From Xenorhabdus sp014467285 (lineage in GTDB: Bacteria; Pseudomonadota; Gammaproteobacteria; Enterobacterales; Enterobacteriaceae), in contig NZ_NKHR01000008.1 of the NCBI RefSeq assembly GCF_014467285.1, forward strand, positions 62,001-126,000: 64,000 nucleotides of DNA, written 5' to 3'. The position numbers were made by a program, and so were the translations under genes. This document shows positions 19,298 through 25,859 of this stretch, in pieces. The stretch's first letter is position 1. Each line of letters starts with the position of its first letter. Below the pieces are notes generated by a model. The model saw nothing but the letters and a program-made list of their open reading frames with translations. It did no database searches and was not told the DNA's origin.

Positions 19298-19861
19298 ATG
19301 AGAAGATTTTTCTTAGGCGCAGTATTGGCACTGGTGGGTTTAATCAGCGGCTGTGATCAATTCAAGGAAGTCAGCATCAGCGAAGGTTTACTTAATGACT
19401 ATTTATTAAAAAAAGTTCATTATCAAAAGCAAATCAGTATTCCTGGGATAGCCCAAGCCAATATCACACTGGGTGATTTAACCAGTCAGGTGGGCCGTCA
19501 AGATCCAGAAAAAATTGAACTATCAACTCAAGCAAAAGTTCAATTGGTGAGTTTGCTAGGAGCGACGCAGGCTGACATGAAACTGACTATCAGAGCTAAG
19601 CCGGTATTCAATGCAGAAAAAAGGGCTATTTTCATTAAAAACTTAGAGGTTGCCGACTACCAGACAACGCCGGAAAAAGCTGCCACTCCGATTAAGGCTT
19701 TGATGCCTTACTTGAATACTTCGTTGAGCGAATTCTTTGATACTCATCCGGTTTATGTGCTAAATCCAGAAAAAAGCAAAGCGGAAGCTGCTGCTGTAAC
19801 ATTAGCCAAAGGGTTAGAAGTTAAGCCTGGAAAATTGGTTATCAGTTTGACTGATAAATAA
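19298..19861 (+). CDS. yceB: DUF1439 lipoprotein YceB
   Basis: This is a 187-residue predicted outer-membrane lipoprotein of the DUF1439 family. The signal peptide ends in the lipobox LISGC, with Cys19 as the lipidation site. The mature part matches the YceB pattern, including EGLLNDYLLKKVHYQKQI and LGDLTSQVGRQDPEKIELS. Function is unknown beyond membership of this tubular lipid-binding-like fold group. AAAAGGAGACAAC provides a strong ribosome-binding site before the ATG. The gene follows mdtH by 52 bp and is closed by a perfect hairpin terminator. Confidence 0.9.
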   Translation: MRRFFLGAVLALVGLISGCDQFKEVSISEGLLNDYLLKKVHYQKQISIPGIAQANITLGDLTSQVGRQDPEKIELSTQAKVQLVSLLGATQADMKLTIRAKPVFNAEKRAIFIKNLEVADYQTTPEKAATPIKALMPYLNTSLSEFFDTHPVYVLNPEKSKAEAAAVTLAKGLEVKPGKLVISLTDK

Positions 19862-19883
19862 TTTTCATTACCAATAAAATAGT

Positions 19884-19920
19884 AAAGGCAATTTATTAAT
19901 TAATAAATTGCCTTTATTTT
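19884..19920 (+). terminator. Rho-independent terminator after yceB
   Basis: A perfect 15-bp inverted repeat (19884-19898 and 19901-19915) is followed by a T-rich tail. The stem is AT-rich but long. It lies 22 bp after the yceB stop. Confidence 0.8.
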
Positions 19921-19996
19921 ACCTCTTAGTTAACAATGGATTTATCTATTAAGCTTGTCTTTTTAAAATAGACGCTAAATCGATAACGTGACATTG

Positions 19997-20539
19997 TCAC
20001 TCAGATTCAAGCTCTTCACGCAACGCCTGCAATGCTTCGCGAGTAACAATCGCTAAAGTCCGATAAAAACCACTGGTTGCATGGGCTTCAACTTTACCGA
20101 GAAATTGCCCACACCAAGGTAATAAGTACTCATCAAACAAAGTAATTTGAACCTGAACTTCGTCTTCTGCCGCCTGATCTTCCAACCATGACGCAGCCAA
20201 CAATAAAGAGCCGAATTGATCAGCAGGAGTTTCAGACAAAGGCATACCCCGTTCTGCTAAAAACTGACGGACTTCACTTTCTTTTTCATTAGTATAATCA
20301 GAACGGCAAACAGGTACGCCAGCAGATTCTCCAATAAACAGAGATTGATAATCCGCTTCAATCACCGCTAATTCACTGTGTTGCTGTAATCGCTCCAGTA
20401 ATTCATCCTGTTCCAAAGGCCATGCCTGTTTCAGTTTCCCCTCTGCAATCATGGCAATCAAAGGTTGCAGAACAGGATCTTGTGGTGCACGGTTAAATAA
20501 CGTTCCCAAAATACGGCAAACAATAGAAAATTCGTTCAT
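19997..20539 (-). CDS. ycdY: TorD/DmsD-family redox-enzyme chaperone YcdY
   Basis: YcdY belongs to the TorD-like chaperones; in E. coli it assists the zinc phosphatase YcdX. The start is placed at 20539 (MNEFSIVCRILG), which aligns with the E. coli start; an in-frame ATG at 20557 is an alternative. The 180-residue product has the family segments WPLEQDELLERLQ, DYQSLFIG, FLAERGMPLSETPADQFGSLLLAASWLEDQ and LPWCGQFLGKVEAHA. Its usual partner gene ycdX is missing: ghrA follows directly upstream of ycdY with only an 83-bp gap. Confidence 0.9.
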   Translation of the reverse strand: MNEFSIVCRILGTLFNRAPQDPVLQPLIAMIAEGKLKQAWPLEQDELLERLQQHSELAVIEADYQSLFIGESAGVPVCRSDYTNEKESEVRQFLAERGMPLSETPADQFGSLLLAASWLEDQAAEDEVQVQITLFDEYLLPWCGQFLGKVEAHATSGFYRTLAIVTREALQALREELESE

Positions 20540-20622
20540 GATTTCATCCAATCTCAATAACTTACTTAAATAATAAATACGGTTATTGTCCCTAATCGTC
20601 TGCCTTGCTGTAAAGCAACTTA

Positions 20623-21570
20623 TTAGTAGCCACGAGCCATATCGACGAGTCCTGTGGGTGACTCCCCATTTTCGATTCGTCGAATATTTTCACAAATAAC
20701 ATCCATCGCCTCATCAGGAATGGTAATCGCCGCAATATGTGGAGTGATATTAATGCGTGGATGAGTCCAGAAAGGATGAAGATTTGATAACGGCTCCTTA
20801 ACAAATACGTCAAGCGTTGCACCAGCGACATAGCCTTCATCAATAGCAGTCAATAAATCCTGTTCAACGAGTTGAGCACCTCGTGCTATATTAATCACAT
20901 ATGCGCCAGATCTTAACTGACTAAATAATGAAAAATTGAGGATACCATGAGTTTCCGGCGTATTTGGCAGGATATTAATCAACACCTTGCATTCAGAAAG
21001 AAAATCACTTAGCTGCTCTTCTCCGTAAAAGCTTTCAACATTGTCGATTTGTTTTGGAGTACGACTCCAGCAACGAACATTGAAATCAAATTCCCGCAAT
21101 TTTTCAATAACACTCCGCCCTAAAACCCCTGCGCCTAAGACACCGATAACAAACTTTTTCCGGTTATGGGGAGCCACTGGCTTCCAGATGCGCTGCTCCT
21201 GAAATTGTTTATATTCGTCCATGCGGCGAAAATAGTATAAAACGGCATTAACGGCATATTCCTGCATCTGCCGGGCCATTCCTGTATCTTCAAGGCGTAT
21301 TAGCGGAATCCCCGCAGGCAGCGTGCCCGGATTTTCCAATTCTTGTTTAAGGACAGCATCCACGCCTGCGCCAAGTGCAAATATACCTTTTATATTCTGA
21401 CGATTTGCTAACATTTCATAGGGGGGTAACCAGACTAGCGCATAATCAGCGGGCGCATCATCACCATGAACCCACTGCCGGACTTTAGCTTCAGGTAATC
21501 TGGTTTGTATTCCTTGAATCCATTTATCAGCGTTAAAATTAAAGGAAGGGTGATAAAAAATAATGTTCAT
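20623..21570 (-). CDS. ghrA: Glyoxylate/hydroxypyruvate reductase A GhrA
   Basis: GhrA is an NADPH-dependent D-2-hydroxyacid dehydrogenase reducing glyoxylate and hydroxypyruvate. The 315-residue product contains the Rossmann motif GVLGAGVLGRSVIEKL (about residues 143-158), the NIARGAQLVEQDLLTA segment with the catalytic Arg, an acidic residue in LDVFVKEPL and the catalytic His in WTHPRINITPHIAA. Length and sequence fit the E. coli enzyme (312 residues). It is transcribed away from the neighbouring tRNA-Ser genes, an arrangement also known around E. coli serX. Confidence 0.93.
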   Translation of the reverse strand: MNIIFYHPSFNFNADKWIQGIQTRLPEAKVRQWVHGDDAPADYALVWLPPYEMLANRQNIKGIFALGAGVDAVLKQELENPGTLPAGIPLIRLEDTGMARQMQEYAVNAVLYYFRRMDEYKQFQEQRIWKPVAPHNRKKFVIGVLGAGVLGRSVIEKLREFDFNVRCWSRTPKQIDNVESFYGEEQLSDFLSECKVLINILPNTPETHGILNFSLFSQLRSGAYVINIARGAQLVEQDLLTAIDEGYVAGATLDVFVKEPLSNLHPFWTHPRINITPHIAAITIPDEAMDVICENIRRIENGESPTGLVDMARGY

Positions 21571-21884
21571 AAAATCTCATTCCTTTTTGTATTTCTAATA
21601 GGGTTAAACCCATTGCCAAAAGGTTGCAAGCTTCCGGTGGAAAGACGGGAATGAAAATATTAATAATGTTATCTGCTTAACATATTTGCCATGGTTCGTT
21701 GCAGAAAAAGGGCATTTACTTTCATAATTGGTCGCCAGGTATGCAAATTGTTTTTTATTTGTCTAATCAATCAAAAAGCCGGAAAAAATCATCACAACCC
21801 TGTTGACGCCTGCTCTGCTTTTCCCTATAGTAGCGCCCCGTTGCAGCGATGAACTTAAACGAGTTAACTGCAATAACAAATTAT

Positions 21885-21974
21885 GGTGAGGTGTCCGAGA
21901 GGCTGAAGGAGCACGCCTGGAAAGTGTGTATACGTGAAAACGTATCGAGGGTTCGAATCCCTCCCTCACCGCCA
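21885..21974 (+). tRNA. tRNA-Ser (anticodon GGA), first copy
   Basis: This 90-base serine tRNA has an encoded 3' CCA. Acceptor arms GGTGAGG and CCTCACC pair, the anticodon loop CTGGAAA holds GGA at 21919-21921, the long variable arm is present (TATACGTGAAAACGTATC) and the T arm carries GGTTCGAATCC. The sequence closely follows E. coli serW/serX. Confidence 0.97.
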
Positions 21975-21987
21975 TATTCTTTGAAAG

Positions 21988-22015
21988 AGCCTGAACAAAA
22001 CGCTCAGGCTTTTTT
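21988..22015 (+). terminator. Terminator between the two tRNA-Ser genes
   Basis: Stem AGCCTGA (21988-21994) pairs with TCAGGCT (22004-22010) and is followed by six T residues. It should end transcripts of the first tRNA, so the second copy may need its own promoter in the 75 bp that follow. Confidence 0.85.
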
Positions 22016-22090
22016 AGTGCTTTACCAATCAAAAATGATTGGGCATGTAGCAAAAAGTGTTCTTTGTAGAATACTGCAAAAACAAAATTT

Positions 22091-22180
22091 GGTGAGGTGT
22101 CCGAGAGGCTGAAGGAGCACGCCTGGAAAGTGTGTATACGTGAAAACGTATCGAGGGTTCGAATCCCTCCCTCACCGCCA
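22091..22180 (+). tRNA. tRNA-Ser (anticodon GGA), second identical copy
   Basis: This copy is identical over all 90 bases to the tRNA at 21885-21974, including the encoded CCA. The flanks of the two copies differ, so the duplication involves little more than the tRNA itself. Confidence 0.97.
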
Positions 22181-22191
22181 TTTTATATGTG

Positions 22192-22219
22192 AAAGCCCGA
22201 ACTAATGTTCGGGCTTTTT
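22192..22219 (+). terminator. Terminator after second tRNA-Ser
   Basis: A perfect 11-bp stem (AAAGCCCGAAC at 22192-22202 with GTTCGGGCTTT at 22207-22217) has a four-base loop and a T-run. This is a classic intrinsic terminator. Confidence 0.9.
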
Positions 22220-22405
22220 ACGTTTCTATCTCTCTCAATTTATATACCTCTCAACAATAAAAACCTGCATATATCCAATCGATTAAATTGCAGAACACAC
22301 AATTGTCAATTACATTTCAATCACCCAAATTTCACTAAGCACATAAAAATGCAGTAAACTCTGTAACCATCTCAATTCAAGAGTCTATAAAAAACCCGGG
22401 GGCAA

Positions 22406-22471
22406 ATGGTATCTTATGTTCGTTCACGTAAAGGTACACTTATAGAATTATGCACTCCTATAGAAGGTTAA
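22406..22471 (+). CDS. Possible 21-codon small ORF after the tRNA genes
   Basis: An ATG with GGGGGC upstream opens a 21-codon frame (MVSYVRSRKGTLIELCTPIEG) that ends shortly before a 15-bp hairpin. No homolog is recognised. It could be a short peptide, a leader, or the leftover 5' end of a lost gene downstream of the tRNA. The support is only the ribosome-binding site and the hairpin. Confidence 0.25.
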   Translation: MVSYVRSRKGTLIELCTPIEG

Positions 22472-22499
22472 AGAAAAATTTCCGGTAAAAATCGAAGCT

Positions 22500-22537
22500 C
22501 AAAGAGTCTGTTCATAATTTATTGAACAAACTCTTTG
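22500..22537. terminator. Bidirectional hairpin between the small ORF and the DUF6622 gene
   Basis: The arms CAAAGAGTCTGTTCA (22500-22514) and TGAACAAACTCTTTG (22523-22537) pair over 15 bp with one mismatch and an eight-base loop. The hairpin is placed to end transcription of the minus-strand gene at 22562-23077 and of anything coming from the left. Confidence 0.6.
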
Positions 22538-22561
22538 ATTAAAAGCGAACATAAAATTATC

Positions 22562-23077
22562 TCATGGCATATTCTTAGGATTGTTTCTGTAATAATGGAT
22601 AAATAAATTCAGTGTCCCGCCCCAAAAAACACCATCGGACAAACCGCTCACAAAACCAAACATCAGATTAAAATTGAAAGAATGTAACAATGCAGGATTA
22701 ACACCTGACATGGAAGAAATAATGAATTTTACTATAAAAACCACAAGAATGAGGATTAAAGTCAAAGGCGTTCCTGATCGAATAATGAATCCACTGTCAC
22801 TTCCTTTTCTTAATCTAGGTTGGTTTTTCCATAACATCCATCCTACAACGCCCCCCGCCAATATCCCCAATATGAACATTAATAATGCAATATTTGTAAA
22901 TACTGTTTCATTCAATACATTATAACCACCCCATATAAAGAACAATATTGGTAAAAAGAACAGACGTTCAATCCGCATTTTCCTGTCATATAACGCATTG
23001 ATACCTCGTTTAATTAAAAAAACAAATAAAATCCAAACCCAAAGTGGCGTATCTTTCAAAATGGACAGAATCGACAT
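22562..23077 (-). CDS. Integral membrane protein, DUF6622-like
   Basis: This 171-residue protein has four or five hydrophobic segments and opens with MSILSILKDTPLWVWILFVFLIKRG. That opening, with a TPxWVW motif, is typical of the DUF6622 group of uncharacterised small membrane proteins. The start at 23077 is chosen because GGGAGGTGAT lies directly before it. Hydrophobic spans fall near residues 10-28, 40-58, 62-82, 105-125 and 140-160. Function is unknown. It begins the AT-rich island downstream of the tRNA genes. Confidence 0.7.
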   Translation of the reverse strand: MSILSILKDTPLWVWILFVFLIKRGINALYDRKMRIERLFFLPILFFIWGGYNVLNETVFTNIALLMFILGILAGGVVGWMLWKNQPRLRKGSDSGFIIRSGTPLTLILILVVFIVKFIISSMSGVNPALLHSFNFNLMFGFVSGLSDGVFWGGTLNLFIHYYRNNPKNMP

Positions 23078-23219
23078 ATCACCTCCCTTTATCATATTGC
23101 TGATAAAATGATTAATGATTTAAATAAAATAGACCATTACTCGCACTTATTCACCAATAATGGTTATAAAAATCAAGTTTAAAACAAATTGCGTTTTTTG
23201 ATCAAGGAATACCCCATGG

Positions 23220-23459
23220 TTATCGCTCATTAGTTACGGAAACATTTATTTTTTGCCCCAATAAGAAAACACAAAAGATATTCACTTTATATTGGCTTGC
23301 AATAAGACCAGCCAGTGGGTTTATCCGTAAAAGAATGCTATCGACAATAGCTAAAAAGTTTAAAAATTTTAATCGGGCAGCATAACAGCCTAAAAAACTA
23401 AAGGCCTGAGACACAATTACGCTCTTAGCAAAAAATGCAATCGTGTATACCTCAGGCAT
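23220..23459 (-). CDS. Hypothetical 79-residue hydrophobic ORF (doubtful)
   Basis: This open frame is rich in hydrophobic residues (YTIAFFAKSVIVSQAFSFLG at the start). It has no recognised domain and no convincing ribosome-binding site. It sits between two minus-strand genes and could be the relic of a repeated element, not a gene. It is recorded because it fills an otherwise empty 400-bp gap. Confidence 0.25.
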   Translation of the reverse strand: MPEVYTIAFFAKSVIVSQAFSFLGCYAARLKFLNFLAIVDSILLRINPLAGLIASQYKVNIFCVFLLGQKINVSVTNER

Positions 23460-23480
23460 GATTAATTTAGCGGCCAGAAG

Positions 23481-24254
23481 CTAATTTGATAAAAACTCTT
23501 TCAAGAATGGTATCAACAACTCTGGTTTTTCTTCATGGGGCGAATGTCTCGTAAAAGGAATATTCAAAAAATAAGAATGAGTGACTTTATCGGCTAATTC
23601 CGTCGAATTGCTGCGAGAAACCAAGCTATCATGATCCCCCCGAACTACCAGCAATTTACACGTTATTCTGCTGATAGTTTCATTGGGGTAACCGCTCTCA
23701 CCATTATCAAGCCACATAGGAACAATGCTGCTGAACAATTTGTTGAAATCTGCTTTTGGGTTCAACCTATGATAACTTTCATAGCTATCAGGTAACATTG
23801 CTCGCCAACTATCTGCCGTCACCAAGGTAAATATCTCTCTCGTCGGATCCTCTTCTTTTAATGTCCAATGAGCACCTATGATTACTATTTTATCAATTGG
23901 GAGACTTCCCGCCGCAGCCAGTCGCAACGCCACAATACCTCCGTCACTGTGACCAATAATGCTGCATTTTCCTAATGTTAAATATCTGACGATTGCTTCT
24001 ACATCTTGTTGAAGCTGTTTATACGATAAATTTCCTTGCCCTAACGTCGATTTACCCTGTCCCCTGCTATCTATACCAATAAGTTGGTAAGTGTCTCCAA
24101 GATCGCCCACAATTCGGTTAAATGTCTCAATATCACTTAAACCACCATGCAAAAAAATTAGTGGGTATCCATTTGGATTGCCTTGCCGCTCGTAATAAAT
24201 ATGAGCACCATCAATTTCTAAGTAACTGCCATTTTGATGATTAAAACTTAACAT
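23481..24254 (-). CDS. Alpha/beta hydrolase
   Basis: A 257-residue alpha/beta-hydrolase fold enzyme. Visible elements are the oxyanion-hole region LIFLHGGLSD (near residue 32), IDSRGQGKS, the nucleophile elbow GHSDGG with Ser103 or close to it, the acid in VVRGDHDSLV and the catalytic His in FTRHSPHEEKPE. The layout resembles prolyl-aminopeptidase-like or BioH-like small hydrolases; the substrate is unknown. The gene follows the VOC/SRPBCC gene by 47 bp in the same direction, so the two probably form an operon. Confidence 0.8.
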   Translation of the reverse strand: MLSFNHQNGSYLEIDGAHIYYERQGNPNGYPLIFLHGGLSDIETFNRIVGDLGDTYQLIGIDSRGQGKSTLGQGNLSYKQLQQDVEAIVRYLTLGKCSIIGHSDGGIVALRLAAAGSLPIDKIVIIGAHWTLKEEDPTREIFTLVTADSWRAMLPDSYESYHRLNPKADFNKLFSSIVPMWLDNGESGYPNETISRITCKLLVVRGDHDSLVSRSNSTELADKVTHSYFLNIPFTRHSPHEEKPELLIPFLKEFLSN

Positions 24255-24301
24255 AAAATAATATCCCCTTTATTTACCTTAGGGCCTAATGGGATAGGCT
24301 C

Positions 24302-25126
24302 TTAATCCAAAGGACACACTCGAATAACATGACCATCAGGATCTTTCACGAGGAAAGTGCGTCCAAACACATCATTATAAGGTTCCTGTTTAATCTCAAT
24401 GTTTGTGTCCTTTTGCCATCTTTCAAAGAGTCGATCAACTTCTTCGTTAGATGACAACATAATACCAATCTCAGAAAATCTCGGAATAGCACTATCAGGC
24501 TTTGCACCTCCGCTCCAAATCGCAAAGATTGCCGCCTTACCCGCAGAAAATGCTACATAGCGTGGGCTGGAAAAGATCGGTTCAGCATTAAAAATAGTTT
24601 TGTAAAAAACCGTAGAACGCCCGATATCAGAAACATAAATCAGTTGAAGATTAGGGTTAACAAAGATGGAATCTACCATTTCATTTGTTTCAACTTCATT
24701 TTGTTCAACGATCGCCTTAAGCCTTGATATCGTTTCAACCAGATTTTGCGTCACTTGTTTGAAGAAGCCCTCAGCCTGGGCATTTAGCATATTCATTTCA
24801 GGCTCAAAAGTAACAGTTACCTGAATGCGCTTTGCCATGCTATTTTCACCGGTCAAAATTTGGTGACAGAAAGTTAATATCCCCATCTGTGGCAGTGTAA
24901 CCTGATCAGTGAACTCTTTATTCACTTCTACCTTTGCAAGATAGAAACGTATCTCAGGCATACCACCTAATACCATTCTGCCATATTGCCCAGTTTTCAC
25001 TTCACCTTCGAATTTAAGGTATTCGAGATCAGTCTCCCATTTTTTCCGCAAATCAAAATCAACATAATGAGCCCAAATCTGGGATGGTTTTGCGTTTATC
25101 GATGTAGAAAAAATTAGGGTTAACAT
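24302..25126 (-). CDS. SRPBCC (START-like) domain fused to a VOC/glyoxalase-like domain
   Basis: The 274-residue product joins two small-molecule binding folds. Residues about 1-135 look like an SRPBCC/polyketide-cyclase domain (INAKPSQIWAHYVDFDLRKKWE opening, FKQVTQNLVETISRLK closing helix). Residues about 155-274 form a VOC domain (LQLIYVSDIGRSTVFYKTIF opening and GRTFLVKDPDGHVIRV closing strand). The start at 25126 follows TTGGAG at good spacing. Such fusions often act as binding or resistance proteins, or as toxin-antitoxin-like regulators, but no function can be stated here. It could bind or modify a metabolite from the adjacent operon; that is inference from position only. Confidence 0.75.
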   Translation of the reverse strand: MLTLIFSTSINAKPSQIWAHYVDFDLRKKWETDLEYLKFEGEVKTGQYGRMVLGGMPEIRFYLAKVEVNKEFTDQVTLPQMGILTFCHQILTGENSMAKRIQVTVTFEPEMNMLNAQAEGFFKQVTQNLVETISRLKAIVEQNEVETNEMVDSIFVNPNLQLIYVSDIGRSTVFYKTIFNAEPIFSSPRYVAFSAGKAAIFAIWSGGAKPDSAIPRFSEIGIMLSSNEEVDRLFERWQKDTNIEIKQEPYNDVFGRTFLVKDPDGHVIRVCPLD

Positions 25127-25541
25127 GAAAAACTCCAATAGTTAGATAGCTGACTCAAAACATGTTGTAGAGTTCACAGAGTAGCAATCTGGTGTGACAA
25201 TTTTTGTCAGTAGTGTTTTCTATATTTAAATATCAAAGAAAATATCTATTGGATAATCATCAATTATACAGTATTAGACGTATTTTACACTTGCCAGAAT
25301 TCTCAGAAAATCATATTAACTCTTATGATTTTTATAGCTGCTTAAAATAAAAGATGGGATAACTGAGGAGTGAAGATAATGTTATTCTTATACTATTTAA
25401 TCTGCAATGATTATAAATGATATAGATAATTTTTATAGCGTTATTTAATAAAAAATATTGTCATAATTTCCACTTAAAATAAGCTCTGGGTTAACGCTTC
25501 TTTCGAAACGAATAACCCATTTTTCGAAACCAATTTTACGG
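25127..25541. other. AT-rich intergenic region with no clear gene
   Basis: About 415 bp between the VOC gene and the Rieske gene holds no long open frame. A 13-codon frame (25379-25420, MLFLYYLICNDYK) with a well-placed GAGGAG is the only coding-like element. The promoter of the VOC-hydrolase pair must lie near 25150-25300, where AT-rich blocks are frequent. Confidence 0.5.
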
Positions 25542-25859
25542 CTAGGATATCGTTTTCACCGGCCATTCTCTGTCCATTTTAGTCACAGATACAAGAATAA
25601 CTTTTCCAGTAGATCGATAATAAATTGCTGATACATCTTTTGACATTGCAGGTTTTTTTATTCTATTCCCATGCCAGGGACACTCCAATGTTCCGTTCGC
25701 GTGCTTTTTGCAAAGATGTATAGGACCTCCTCTATGGGGGCATTTATCATTAAGGGCAATAATTTTATTATTCTCAATATAAACTACAGCCCTCTCATTT
25801 TCCGTCGGGAAATTAATAAGCAATGCCCCGCTATAATAGTTGATTTGTTTTACTCCCAT
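25542..25859 (-). CDS. Small Rieske [2Fe-2S] ferredoxin-like protein
   Basis: The 105-residue protein is little more than a Rieske domain. The first cluster motif is Cys40-Pro-His42 (DKCPHRGGP) and the second is Cys60-Pro-Trp-His63 (ECPWHGNRI), so both Cys/His pairs are intact. No oxygenase catalytic domain is attached, so it most likely acts as an electron carrier. Its start overlaps the end of the diiron-cupin gene by 10 bases, with an AGGAG inside that gene, which implies coupled translation and a shared job. The obvious inference is reduction of the diiron centre of the oxygenase. It could instead serve an unlinked enzyme. Confidence 0.85.
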   Translation of the reverse strand: MGVKQINYYSGALLINFPTENERAVVYIENNKIIALNDKCPHRGGPIHLCKKHANGTLECPWHGNRIKKPAMSKDVSAIYYRSTGKVILVSVTKMDREWPVKTIS

